A stretch of DNA of 64,000 bases, from NCBI GenBank assembly GCA_037013495.1, contig CM072802.1, positions 62,051,483 through 62,115,482 on the forward strand, given 5' to 3'. This DNA comes from Hippophae tibetana. Lineage: Eukaryota > Streptophyta > Magnoliopsida > Rosales > Elaeagnaceae. Both the position numbers and the translations under genes were made by a program. The notes beneath the pieces were generated by a model. That model did not search any database. It had not been told where the DNA came from and saw only the letters and a program-made list of their open reading frames with translations. This document shows positions 1-13,033 of the stretch, in pieces. Position 1 is the stretch's first letter; each line of letters opens with the position of its first letter.

Positions 1-2058
1 TTCTTTCTTGTTGCGTGCAATTCCATTCATCATCTAAGATTTATTGATCACAAAATATTAGGTTGGGAACAGTAAAAATAAGAAGATAACAAGAAGTGCT
101 CGTTTTGAGGTGCCACGGTTGCAAGCATTGATGGGCACCTCTAACACCTCGTTGGCAAAACCTTGCCAACTATAGAATTGTATTGCAATTTTTTTCACAC
201 ATGTTTAGAATAGTATGTCATCTCGTACTGGAAAGCTTCATGATTTTATTGACAAGGGAAGTATTTTTAATCATTTTTTGAAGTCTTCGAAAAATCATTA
301 AAAATAGAAAATTCGGCCAAAACTATTTTTTCTTGTTGGATGCAATTCTTTTCGTCATCTAAGATATATTGCTCACAAAATATTAGGTTTGGCATGGTAT
401 AAATACGAATATGACAAGAAATGCTCTTTTTAGGTGCCACCGTTGCGGGCATTTAAGGGCACCTCTAACACCCCGTGGGGAAAACTATGTCAAACGATGG
501 AATTTTAGGGAGATTTTTTACACACATCTTTTGAATAGTATGTCATCTCGTACTGGAAAGTTTCATGATTTTATTGCCACGAGAAGTATTTTTAGTCATT
601 TTTTGAAGTCTTCGACAAATCATGAAAAATTGAAAATTCGGCCAAAACTATTGTTCCTTGTTGGATGCAATTCTTTTCATCATCTAAGATTTATTGCTCA
701 CAAAATAATAGGTTTGGCACGGTATAAATACGAATATGACAAGGAATGCTCGTTTTGAAGTGCCATGATTGAGGGCATTTATAGGCACCTCTAACACCCC
801 GTGGGCAAAAACATGTCAAACGATGGAATTTTAGGGCGATTTTTTTAACACAAGTTTCGAATAGTATGTCATCTCGTACTGGAATGTTTTACGATTTTTT
901 GGAGGCGGGAATTATTTTTCCTGATTTTTTAAAGTCTTCGAAAAATAATAAAAAATAGATAATTCGGCCAACACTATTCTTTCTTGTTGGATGCTATTAT
1001 TTTCATCATCTTACATTTATTGCTCACAAAATATTAGGTTGGGCATGGTATAAATATGAATATAACATGGAATGCTCGTGTTTTGGTGCCACCGTTGCGG
1101 GCATTTATGGGCACCTCTAACACCCCATGGGCAAAACCATGTCAAACGATGAAAGTTTAGGGCAATTTTTTTCACACATGTATAGAATTGTATGTCATCT
1201 AGTACTGGAAAGTTTTATGATTTTTTGGAGGCGGATAGTATTTTTAGTCATTTTTTAAACTATTCGAAAAATCATGAAAATAGATAATTCTGAAAAAATT
1301 CTTATTTCTTGTTGGACGCAATTCCATTCATCATCTAAGATTTATTGATCACAAAATATAAGGTTGGGAACAGTAAAAATAAGAAGATAACAAGAAGTGC
1401 TCGTTTTGAGGTGCCACTGTTGCGGGTACGGATGGGCACCTCTAACAACTCGTGGGAAAAACAATGCAAAGGATATAATTTTAGGGCAATTTTTTTCACA
1501 CATGTTTAGAAAAGTATGCCATCTCGTACTGGAAAGTTTCATAATTTTATTGACACGGGAAATATTTTTAGTTACTTTTTGAAGTCTTCGAAAAATCATA
1601 AAAAATAGAAAATTCGGCCAAAACTATTGTTTCTTGTTGGATGCAATTCTTTTCATCATCTAACATTTATTGCTCACAAAATATTAGGTTTGGCATGGTA
1701 TAAATACGAATATGACAAGGAATGCTCGTTTTAGGTGCCACCGTTGCGGTCATATATGGGCACCTTTAACACCCCGTGGGTAAAACCATGTCAAACGATG
1801 GAATTTTAGGGCCAGTGTTTTCAGACATGTTTAGAATTGTATGTCATCTTGTACTGGAAAGTTTCATGATTTTATGGCGGCTGGAAGTATTTTTAGTCAT
1901 TTTTTAAACTATTTGAAAAATCATGAAAAATAGATAATTCGGAAAAAATTCTAATTTCTTGTTGGATGCAATTCCATTCATCATGTAAGACTTCTTGATC
2001 ACAAAATATTAGGTTTGGCACCGTAAAAATAAGAAGATAACAAGGAATGGTCGTTTTG

Positions 2059-2383
2059 AGGTGCCACCCTTGCGGGCATTGATGGGCACCTCTAACACCT
2101 CGTGGGCAAAACCATGCCAACGATAGAATTTTATTGCAATTTTTTTCTCACATGTTTAGAATAGTATGTCATCTCGTAATGGAAAGTTTCATGATTTTAT
2201 TGACACGGGAAGTATTTTTAGTCATTTTTTGAAGTGTTCGAAAAATCATGAAAAATAGAAAATTCGGCCAAAACTATTGTTTCTTGTTGGATGCAATTCT
2301 TTTCATCATCTAAGATTTACTGCTCACAAAATATTAGGTTTGGCATGGTATAAATACGAATATGACAAGCAATACTAGTTTTT
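2059..2383. repeat. Representative P-class monomer (old domain)
   Basis: This 325-bp unit runs from one AGGTGCC landmark to the next. Its class-specific features, in order, are ATTGACACGGGAAG, a GAAG-starting variant of the TTCGAAAAATC segment, GGCCAAAACTATTG, TTGGATGCAATTCTTTTC, TGCTCACAAAATATTAGG and GGCATGGTATAAATACG. The last contains a TATA-like core. P-class sequence is the source of the entire right-hand domain. Confidence 0.85.
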
Positions 2384-2708
2384 AGGTGCCACAGTTGCGG
2401 GCATTTATGGGCACCTCTAACACCCCGTGGGCAAAACCATGTCAAACGATGGAAGTTTAGGGCTATTGTTTTCACACATGTTTAGAATAGTATGTCATCC
2501 TGTACTGGAACGTTTTATGATTTTATGGAGGCGGGAAGTATTTTTAGTCATTTTTTAAACTATTCGAAAAATCATGAAAATAGATAATTCGGCAAAAATT
2601 CTTATTTCTTGTTGCATGCAATTCCATTCATCATCCAAGACTTATTTATCACAAAATATTAGGTTTGACAAGGTTAAAATAAGAAGATAACACAAAATGC
2701 TCGTTTTG
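2384..2708. repeat. Representative Q-class monomer (old domain)
   Basis: This 325-bp unit directly follows the P exemplar. Its class-specific features are GGAGGCGGGAAG, AAACTATTCGAAAAATC, GATAATTCGG followed by AAAAATTCTTATTTC, TTGCATGCAATTCCATTC, a TATCACAAAATATTAGG segment, and AAAATAAGAAGATAACA in place of the TATA-like stretch. P and Q share the AGGTGCC/GGGCACC region and the CACACATGTTTAGAA region. The divergence is therefore concentrated in about two thirds of the unit. Confidence 0.85.
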
Positions 2709-4199
2709 AGGTACCACCGTTGCGGGCATTGATGGGCACCTCTAAAACCTCGTGGGCAAAACCATCGCAACGATAGAATTTTAGGGCAATTTTTTTCACA
2801 GATGTTTAGAATAGTGTGTCATCTCGTACTAGAAATATTCATGATTTTATTAACATGGGGAGTTTTTTTAGTCATTTTTTGAAGCCTTTGAAAAATCATG
2901 AAAAATAGAAAATTCGGCCAAAACTATTGTTTCTTGTTGGATGCAATTCTTTTCATCATCTAACATTTACTGCTCACAAAATATTTGGTTTGGCATGGTA
3001 TAAATACGAATATGACAAGGAATGCTCCTTTTTTGGTTCCACCATTGCGGGCATTTATAGGCACCTCTAACACCTCGTGGGCAAAACCATGCCAATGATA
3101 GAATTTTAGGTCAATTTTTTTCACACGTGTTTAGAATTGTATACCATCTCGTACTGGAAAGTTACATGATTTTATTTACACATGAAATATTTTTAGTTAT
3201 TTTTTGAAGTCTTCGAAAAATCATGAAAAATAGAAAATTTGGCCAAAACTATTGTTTCTTGTTCGATGCAATTCTTTTCATTAACTAAGATTTATTGCTC
3301 ACAAAATATTAGGTTTGGCATGGTATAAATACGAATATGACAAGGAATGCTCGTTTTTAGGTGCCACCGTTGCGGGCATTTATGGGCACCTCTAACACCC
3401 CGTTGGCAAAACCATGTCAAACGATGGAAGTTTAGGGCGATTTTTTTCACACATGTTTAGAATAGTGTGCCATCTCGTACTAGAAAGTTTCATGATTTTA
3501 TTGACACGGGAAGTATTTTTAGTCATTTTTTGAAGTCTACGAAAAATCATGAAAAATAGAAAATTTGGCCAAAACTATTGTTTCTTGTTGGATGCTATTC
3601 TTTTCATCATCTAACATTTATTGCTCACAAAATATTAGGTTTGGCATGGTATAAATACGAATATAACAAGGAATGCTCGTTTTGAGGTGCCACAGTTGCG
3701 GTCACGCATGGGCACCTCTAACACCTCGTGGGAAAAACCATGACAAGGATATAATTTTAGGGCAAATGTTTTTCACACATGTTTATAATAGTATCCCATC
3801 TCGTACTGGAAAGTTTCATGATTTTATTGACACGGGAAGTGTTTTTAATCATTTTTTGAAGTTTTCGAAAAATCAAGAAAAATAGAAAATTCGGCCAAAA
3901 CTATTGTTTGTTGTTAAATGCAATTCTTTTCATCATTTAAGATTTATTGATCACAAAATATTAGGTTTGGCACGTTAAAAATAAGAAGATAACAATAAGT
4001 GCTCGTTTTGAGGTGCCATCGTTGAGGGCATTTATGGGCACCCTTAACACCCCGTGGGCAAAACCATGTCAAACGATGGAATTTTAGTGCGATTTTTTTA
4101 ACACAAGTTTAGAATAGTATTTTATCTAGTACTGGAATGTTTTATGATTTTTTGGAGGCGGGAAGTATTTTTTGTGATTTTTTAAACTATTCGAAAAAT

Positions 4200-4845
4200 C
4201 ATGAAAAATAGATATTTCGGCAAAAATTCTTATTCTTGTTGGAGGAAATTCAATTCATCATCTAAGATTTATTGATCACAAAATATTAGGTTTTTCACGG
4301 TATAAATAAGAAGATAACAAGAAATGTTAGTTTTGAGGTGCCACCGTTGTGGGCATTGATGGGCACGTCTAACACCTCGTGGGCAAAACCATGTCAAACG
4401 ATAGAATTTTACGTCAATTTTTTTCACACATGTTTAGAATAGTATGTCATCTTGTACTAGAAGGTTTCATGATTTTATTTATACGGGAAGAATTTTCAGT
4501 TATTTTTTGAAGTCTTCGAAAAATCATAAAAAATAGAAAATTCGGCCAAAACTATTGTTTCTTGTTGGATGCTATTATTTTCATCATCTAACATTTATTG
4601 CTCTCAAAATATTAGGTTTGGCATGGTATAAATACGAATATAACAAGGAATGCTCGTTTTTTGGTGCCACCGTTGCGGGCATTTATGGGCACCTCTAACA
4701 CCCCGTGGGCAAAACCATGTCAAACGATGGAAGTTTAGGGCGATTTTTTTCCACATGTTTAGAATAGTATGTCATCTCGTATTGGAAATATTTATCATTT
4801 TATTGCGGCGGGAAGTATTTTTAGTCATTTTTTAAACTATTCGAA
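4200..4845. repeat. Duplicated two-monomer block, copy 1 of 3
   Basis: Shares rare changes with blocks near 6,151-6,796 and 10,389-11,034: TTGGAGG in place of TTGGATG, AGGTTTTTCACG, GAAATGTTAGTTTTGAGG, GGGCACGTCTAACACC, TTTTACGTCAAT, and a following monomer with TTCCACATG (CAC lost). Anchor spacing is 1,951 bp (six monomers) to copy 2 and 4,238 bp (thirteen monomers) from copy 2 to copy 3. Copy 1 has the most private differences, for example CTTATTCTTG. Confidence 0.8.
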
Positions 4846-4850
4846 AAATC

Positions 4851-5283
4851 ATGAAAATAGATAATTCGGCCAAAACTATTGTTTCTTGTTGGATGCTATT
4901 CTTTTCATCATCTAACATTTATTGCTCACAAAATATTAGGTTTGGCATGGTATAAATACGTATATAACAAGGAATGCTCGTTTTTTGGTGCCACCGTTGC
5001 GGGCATTTATGGGCACCTCTAACACCCCGTTGGCAAAACCATGTCAAACGATGGAAGTTTTGGGCGATTTTTTTCACACATGTTTAGAATTGTATGTCAT
5101 CTCGTACTGGAAAGTTTTATGATTTTTTGGAGGCGGATAGTATTTTTAGTCATTTTTTAAACTATTCGAAAAATCATGAAAATAGATAATTTGGAGAAAA
5201 TTCTTATTTCTTGTTGGATGCAATTCCATTCATCATCTAAGATTTATTGATCACAAAATATTAGGTTCGACACGGTAAAAATA
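4851..5283. repeat. Duplicated block, copy 1 (partner 7,126-7,558)
   Basis: Shares TATAAATACGTATATAAC, CCCCGTTGGCAAAACC, GGAGGCGGATAGTATT, GATAATTTGGAGAAAATT and GGTTCGACACGG with the segment 2,275 bp (seven monomers) downstream. It starts with a Q-to-P switch near 4,866, where GATAATTCGG runs straight into CCAAAACTATTG. Confidence 0.8.
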
Positions 5284-6150
5284 AGAAGATAACAAGAAGT
5301 GCTCGTTTTGAGGTGCCACAGTTGCGGGCACGGATGGACACCTCTAACACCTCGTGGGAAAAACCATGACAAGGATATAAATTTAGGACAAATTTTTTTC
5401 ACACATGTTTAGAACAGTATCCCATCTCGTACTGGAAAGTTTCATGATTTTATTGACACGGGAAGTATTTTTAGTCATTTTTTGAAGTCTTCGAAAAATC
5501 ATGAAAAATAGAAAATTCGGCCAAAATTATTGTTTCTTGTTGGATGCTATTCTTTTCATCATCTAAAATTTCATTGCTCACAAAATATTAGGTTTGGCAT
5601 GGTATAAATAGGAATATGACAATGAATGCTTGTTTTTAGGTGGCATCGTTGCGGGAATTTATGGGCACCTCTAACACCCCGTGGGCAAAACCATGTCAAA
5701 CGATGGAATTTTAGGGCGATTTTTTCACACATGTTTAGAATAGTATGTCATCTCATACTGGAAAGTTTTATGATTTTTTGGAGTTGGGAAGTATTTTTAG
5801 TCATTTTTTAAACTATTCGAAAAATCATGAAAAATAGAAAATTTGCAAAAATTCTTATTTCTTGTTGGAGGCAATTTCATTCATCATCTAAGATTTATTG
5901 ATCAAAAAATATTAGGTTTGGCACGGTAAAAATAAGAAGATAACAAGAAGTGCTCCTTTTGAGGTGCCAGAGTTGCGGGCACGGATGGGTACCTCTAACC
6001 ACTCGTGGGAAAACCATGCCAAGGATATAATTTTAGGGCAAATTGTTTTCACACATGTTTAGAATAGTATCACATCTCGTACTGGAAAGTTTTATGATTT
6101 TTTGGAGGCGGGAATTATTTTTTTTGATTTTATAAACTATTCGAAAAATC

Positions 6151-6796
6151 ATGTAAAATAGATAATTCGGAAAAAATTTTTATTTCTTGTTGGAGGCAAT
6201 TCCATTCATCATCTAAGATTTATTGATCACAAAATATTAGGTTTTTCACGATAAAAATAAGAAGATAACAAGAAATGTTAGTTTTGAGGTGCCACCATTG
6301 CGGGCATTGATGGGCACGTCTAACACCTCGTGGGCAAAACCATGTTAAACGATAGAATTTTACGTCAATTTTTTTCACACATGTTTAGAATAGTATGTCA
6401 TCTCGTTCTAGAAGGTTTCATGATTTTATTTATACCGGAAGTATTTTTAGTTATTTTTTGAAGTCTTCGAAAAATCATAAAAAATAGAAAATTCGGCCAA
6501 AACTATTGTTTCTTGTTGGATGCATTTCTTTTCATCATCTAACATTTATTGCTCACAAAATATTAGGTTTGGCATGGTATAAATACGAATATAACAAGGA
6601 ATGCTCGTTTCTTGGTGCCACCGTTGCGGGCATTTATGGGCACCTCTAACACCCCGTGGGCAAAACCATGTCAAACGATAGAAGTTTAGGGCGATTTTTT
6701 TCCACATGTTTAGAATAGTTTGTCATCTCGTATTGGAAATATTTATCATTTTATTGCGGCGGAAGTATTTTTAGTCATTTTTTAAACTATTCGAAA
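6151..6796. repeat. Duplicated two-monomer block, copy 2 of 3
   Basis: Same diagnostic set as the block near 4,200. It is closer to copy 3 than to copy 1: both 2 and 3 have CACGATAAAAATAAG, CCACCATTGCGGG, CCATGTTAAACG, TCGTTCTAGAAGG and TATACCGGAAG. The second duplication (2 to 3) is therefore younger than the first. Confidence 0.8.
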
Positions 6797-6889
6797 AATC
6801 ATGAAAATAGATAATTCGGAAAAAATTCTTATTTCTTGTTGGATACAATTCCATTCATCATCTAAGATTTATTGATAAAAAAATATTAG

Positions 6890-7750
6890 GTTTGGCACGG
6901 TAAAAACAATAAGATAACAAGAAGTACTCGTTTTGAGGTGCCACCGTTGCGGGCATTGATGGGCACCTCCAACACCTCGTCGGAAAAACCATGGCAAGGA
7001 TATAATTTTAGGAAAAAACAATTTCACACATGTTTAGAATAGTATGTCATCTCGTACTGAAAATTTTCATGATTTTATTGACACGTGAATTATTTTTAGT
7101 TATTTTTTGAAATCTTCGAAAAATCATGAAAATAGATAATTCGGCCAAAACTATTGTTTCTTGTTGGATGCTATTCTTTTCATCATCTAACATTTATTGC
7201 TCACAAAATATTAGGTTTGGCATGGTATAAATACGTATATAACAAGGAATGCTCGTTTTTTGGTGCCACCGTTGCGGGCATTTATGGGCACCTCTAACAC
7301 CCCGTTGGCAAAACCATGTCAAACGATGGAAGTTTAGGGCGATTTTTTTCACACATGTTTAGAATTGTATGTCATCTCGTACTGGAAAGTTTTATGATTT
7401 TTTGGAGGCGGATAGTATTTTTAGTCATTTTTTAAACTATTCGAAAAATCATGAAAATAGATAATTTGGAGAAAATTCTTATTTCTTGTTGGATGCAATT
7501 CCATTCATCATCTAAGATTTATTGATCACAAAATATTAGGTTCGACACGGTAAAAACAATAAGATAACAAGAAGTGCTCGTTTTGAGGTGCCACCGTTGC
7601 GGGCATTGATAGGCACCTCCAACACCTCGTCGGCAAAACCATGGCAAGGATATAATTTTAGGAAAAAACAATTTCACACATGTTTAGAATAGTATGTCAT
7701 CTCGTACTGAAAGGTTTCATGATTTTATTGACAAGTGAAGTATTTTTAGT
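6890..7750. repeat. 650-bp dimeric duplication
   Basis: TAAAAACAATAAGATAACA occurs at 6,901 and again at 7,551, 650 bp (two monomers) apart. In both it is followed by CTCCAACACCTCGTCGG, CCATGGCAAGGATATAA and TTTAGGAAAAAACAATTTC. These changes are rare elsewhere in the window. Confidence 0.75.
7126..7558. repeat. Duplicated block, copy 2 (partner 4,851-5,283)
   Basis: Near-identical to 4,851-5,283, including the private TACGTATATAAC (7,232 area) and TTCGACACGG. The right end runs into GGTAAAAACAATAAG, which in turn repeats at 650 bp (6,901 and 7,551). Two events of different period are therefore superimposed here. Confidence 0.8.
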
Positions 7751-8479
7751 TATTTTTTGAAATCTTCGAAAAATCATAAAAAATAGAAAATTCGGCCAAA
7801 ACTATTGTTTCTTGTTGGATGCAATTCTTTTCATCATCTAAGATTTATTTCTCACAAAATATTAGGTTTGGCATGCTATAAATACGATTATGACAAGGAA
7901 TGCTCGTTTTTAGGTGCCACCGTTGCGGGCATTTATGGGCACCTCTAACACCCCGTTGGCAAAACCATGCCAACGATAGAATATTAGGGCAATTTTTTTC
8001 ACACATGTTTAGAATAGTATGTCATCTCGTACTGGAAAGTTTCATGATTTTATTTAAAAGGGAAGTATTTTTATTTATTTTTTGAAGTCATTGAAAAATC
8101 ATGAAAAATAGAAAATTCGGCCAAAACTATTGTTTCTTGTTGGATGCAATTCATTTCATCATCTAAGATTTATTTATCACAAAATATTAGGTTTGGCATG
8201 GTAAAAATAAGAAGATAACAAGAAGTGCTCGTTTTGAGGTGCCACCGTTGCGGGCATTGATGGGCACCTCTTACACCTCGTCGGCAAAACCATGCCAAGG
8301 ATAGCATTTTAGGGCAATTTTATTCACACATGTTTAGAATAGTGTGCCATCTCGTACTAGAAAGTTTCATGATTTTATTGACACGGGAACTATTTTTAGT
8401 CATTTTTTGAAGTCTTCAAAAAATCATGAAAAATAGAAAATTTGGCTATAACTATTGTTTCTTGTTGGATGCAAATCTT

Positions 8480-8740
8480 TTCATCATCTAATATTTATTG
8501 ATCACAAAATATTAGGTTTGGTACGGTAAAAATAAGAAGATAACAAGAAGTGCTCGTTTTGAGGTGCCACCGTTGCGGGCATTAATTGGCACCTCTAACA
8601 CCTCGTGGGTAAAACCATGCCAACGATAGAATTTTATTGCAATTTTTTTCACACATGCTTAGAATAGTATGTCATCTCGTACTAGAAAGTTTCATGATTT
8701 TATTGACACGGGAAGTATTTTTAGTAATTTTTTGAAGTCT
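8480..8740. repeat. Displaced duplicate (partner ~13,034-13,294)
   Basis: CTAATATTTATTGATC, GGTTTGGTACGGTAAAAA, GGGCATTAATTGGCACC, GTGGGTAAAACC and ACACATGCTTAGAATAG all occur here and again 4,554 bp (fourteen monomers) downstream. Confidence 0.75.
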
Positions 8741-10388
8741 TCGAAAAATCATGAAAAATAGAAAATTCGGCTAAAACTATTGTTTCTTGTTGGATGCTAT
8801 TATTTTCATCATCTAACATTTATTGCTCACAAAATATTATGTTTGGCATGGTATAAATACGAATATAACAAGGAATACTCGTTTTTTGGTGCCACCGTTG
8901 CGGGCATTTATGCTCACCTCTAACACCCCGTGGGCAAAACCCTGTCAAACGATGGAAGTTTAAGGCGATTGTTTTCACACATTTTTAGAATAGTATGTCA
9001 TCTCGTGTTGAAAAGTTTTATGATTTTATGGCGGCGGGAAGTATTTTTAGTCATTTTTTAAACTATTCGAAAAATCATGGAAACTAGATAATTCGGCAAA
9101 AATTCTTATTTCTTGTTGCATGAAATTCAATTCATTATCAAAGATTTATTGATCACAAAATATTAGGTTTGGTACGGTCAAAATAAGAAGATAACAAGAA
9201 ATGCTCGTTTTGAGGTGGCACCGTTGCGGGCACGGATGAGCACCTCTAACACCTCGTGGGAAAAACCATGCCAAGGATAGAATTTTTGAGCTATTTTTTT
9301 CGCACATGTTTAGAATAGTATGCCATCTCGTACTAGAAAGTTTCATGATTTTATTAATACGGGAAGTATTTTTAGTTATTTTTTGAAGTCTTCGAAAAAT
9401 CATGAAATATAGAAAATTCGGCCAAAACTATTGTTTCTTGTTGGATGCAATTCTTTTCATCATCTAACATTTATTGCTCACAAAATATTAGGTTTGGCAT
9501 GGTATAAATACGAATATGACAAGAAATGCTCGTTTTTAGGTGCCACCGTTGCGGACATTTATGGGTACCTCTAACACCCCGTGGGCAAAACCATTTCAAA
9601 TGATAGAAGTTTAGGGCGATTGTTTTCAAACATGTTTAGAAGAGTATGTCATCTCGTATTGGAAAGTTTCATGATTTTATTGACACGGGAAGTATTTTTA
9701 GTTACTTTTTGAAGTTTTCGAAAAATCATGAAAAATAGAAAATTTGGCCATAACTATTGTTTCTTGTTGGATGCAATTCTTTTCATCATCTAAGATTTAT
9801 TGATCACAAAATATTAGGTTTGGCACGGTAAAAATTAGAAGATAACAAGAAGTGCTCGTTTTGAGGTGCCACCGTTGCGGGCATTGATGGGCACCTCTAA
9901 CACCTCGTGAGCAAAACCATGCCAACGATAGATTTTTAAGGCAATTTTTTTCACACATGTTTAGAATAGTATGTCATCTCGTACTGGAAAGCTTCATGAT
10001 TTTATTGACAAGGGAAGTATTTTTAATCATTTTTTGAAGTCTCCGAAAAATCATGAAAAAAAGAAAATTCGGCCAAACCTATTATTTCTTGTTGGATGCA
10101 ATTCTTTTCATCATCTAAGATTTATTGCTCACAAAATATTAGGTTTGGCATGGTATAAATACGAATATAACAAGGAATGCTCGTTTTTTGGTGCCACCGT
10201 TGCGGGCATTTATGCGCACCTCTAACACCCCGTGGGCAAAACCCTGTCAAACGATGGAAGATTAGGGCGATTGTTTTCACACATTTTTAGAATAGTATGT
10301 CATCTCGTATTGCAAATTTTTATGATTTTATGGCGGCGGGAAGTATTTTTAGTCATTTTTTAAACTATTCGAAATATCTTGGAAAATA

Positions 10389-11034
10389 TATAATACGGCA
10401 AAAATTCTTATTTCTTGTTGGAGGCAATTCCATTCATCATCTAAGATTTATTGATCACAAAATATTAGGTTTTTCACGATAAAAATAAGAAGATAACAAG
10501 AAATGTTAGTTTTGAGGTGCCACCATTGCGGGCATTGATGGGCACGTCTAACACCTCGTGGGCAAAACCATGTTAAACGATAGAATTTTACGTCAATGTT
10601 TTTCACACATGTTTAGAATAGTATGTCATCTCGTTCTAGAAGGTTTCATGATTTTATTTATACCGGAAGTATTTTTAGTTATTTTTTGAAGTCTTCGAAA
10701 AATCATAAAAAATAGAAAATTCGGCCAAAACTATTGTTTCTTGTTGGATGCTATTCTTTTCATCATCTAACATTTATTGCTCACAAAATATTAGGTTTGG
10801 CATGGTATAAATACGAATATAACAAGGAATGCTCGTTTTTTGGTGCCACCGTTGCGGGCATTTATGGGCACCTCTAACACCCCGTGGGCAAAACTATGTC
10901 AAACGATGGAAGTTTTGGGCGATTTTATTCCACATGTTTAGAATAGCATGTCATCTCGTATTGGAAATATTTATGATTTTATTGCGGTGGGAAGTATTTT
11001 TAGTCATTTTTTAAACTATTCAAAAAATCATGAA
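10389..11034. repeat. Duplicated two-monomer block, copy 3 of 3
   Basis: Displaced 4,238 bp from copy 2. It carries TCGTTCTAGAAGG, TATACCGGAAG and, in the second monomer, the shortened TCCACATG region near 10,929. The copies are not adjacent, so a simple tandem step does not explain them. An ancestral tandem run later broken up, or out-of-register exchange over several kilobases, would. Confidence 0.8.
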
Positions 11035-13033
11035 AATAGATAATTTGGAAAAAATTCATATTTCTTGTGGGATGCAATTCCATTCATCATCTAAGATTTA
11101 TTGATCACAAAATATTAGGTTTGGCACGGTAAAAATAAGAAGATAACAAGAAGTACTCGTTTTGAGGTGCCACCGTTGCGGGCATTGATGGGCATCTCCA
11201 ACACCTCGTCGGCAAAACCATGCCAAGGATATAATTTTAGTGGAAAAAAATTTCACAGATGTTTAGAATAGTATGTCATCTCGTACTGGAAAGTTTCATG
11301 ATTTTATTGACACGGGATGTATTTTTTGTTATTTTTTGAAATCTTTGAAAAATCATGAAAAATAGAAAATTCGGCCAAAACTATTGTTCTTTGTTGGATG
11401 CAATTCTTTTCATCATCTAACATTTATTTCTCACAAAATATTAGGTTTGGCATAGTATAAATACGAATATGATAAGAAATGCTCGTTTTTAGGTGTCACC
11501 GTTGCGGACATTTATGGGCATCTCTAACACCCCGTGGGCAAAACCATGTCAAGTGATAGAAGTTTAGGGCGATTGTTTTCACACATGTTTAGAAGAGTAT
11601 CTCATCTCGTATTGGAAATATTTATGATTTTATTGCGGCGGGAAATATTTTTACTTATTTTTTAAACTATTCGAAAAATCATGAAAAATAGAAAATTCGG
11701 AAAAAATTCTTATTTCTTGTTGAATGCAATTCCATTCATCCTCTAAGATTTATTAATCACAAAATATTAGGTTTGGCACGGTAAAAATAAGAAGATAACA
11801 AGAAATGCTCCTTTTGAGGTGCCACCATTGCGGGCATTGATGGGCACCTCCAACACCTCGTCCGCAAAACCATGCCGACGATAGCATTTTAGGGCAATTT
11901 TTTTCACACATGTTTAGAAAAGTATGCCATCTCGTACTGGAAAGTTTCATGATTTTATTGACACGGGAAATATTTTTAGTTACTTTTTGAAGTCTTCGAA
12001 AAATCATGAAAAATAGAAAATTCGGCCAAAACTATTGTTTCTTGTTAGATGCAATTCTTTTCATCATCTAAGATTTATTGCTCACAAAATATTAGGTTTG
12101 GCATGTTATAAATACGAATATGACAAGCAATGCTCGTTTTTAGGTGCCACCGTTGCGGGCATTTTGGGCACCTCTAACACCCCGTGGGCAAAACCATGTC
12201 AAACGATGGAAGTTTGGGGCGATTGTTTTCACACATTTTTAGAATAGTATGTTATCTCGTATTGCAATTTTTTATGATTTTTTGGCAGCGGGAAGTTTTT
12301 TAGTCATTTTTTAAACTATTCGAAAAATCATGATAAATAGATAATTCGGCAAAAATTCTTATTACATGTTGCATGAAATTCCATTCATCATCAAAGATTT
12401 ATTGATCACAAAATATTAGGTTTGACACGGTAAAAATAAGAAGATAACAAGAAATGCTCGTTTTGAGGTGCCACCGTTGCGGGGATTGAGGGCACATCCA
12501 ACACCTTGTCGGCAAAACCATGCCAACGATAGCATTTTAGGGCAAATTTTTTTTACACATGTTTAGAATAGTGTGCCATCTCGTACTAGAAAGTTTCATG
12601 ATTTTATTGGCACGGGAAGTATTTTTAGTTATTTTTTGAAGTCTTCAAAAAATCATGAAAAATAGAAAATTTGGCCATAACTATTGTTTCTTGTTGGATG
12701 CAATTCTTTTCATCATCTAAGATTTATTGATCACAAAATATTTGGTTTGATACGGTAAAAATAAGAAGATAACAAGAAGTGCTCGTTTTGAGGTGCCACC
12801 GTTGCGGGCATTGATAGGCACCTCTAACACCTCGTTAGCAAAACCATGCCAACGATAGAATTTTAAGGCAATTTTTTTCACACATGTTTAGAATAGTGTG
12901 CCATCTCGTACTAGAAAGTTTCATGATTTTATTGACACGGGAAGTATTTTTAATCATTTTTTGAAGTCTTCGAAAAATCATGAAAAATAGAAAATTCGGC
13001 CAAAACAATTATTTCTTGCTGGATGCAATTCTT

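Noticed and set aside
411-758. Open frame of 115 residues on the + strand, longest such frame in the first kilobase
   Set aside because: It spans parts of two satellite monomers. The same translated segments recur in fragments at every monomer, and a 325-bp period rotates the frame each time. There is no start context, domain or conservation pattern of a protein.
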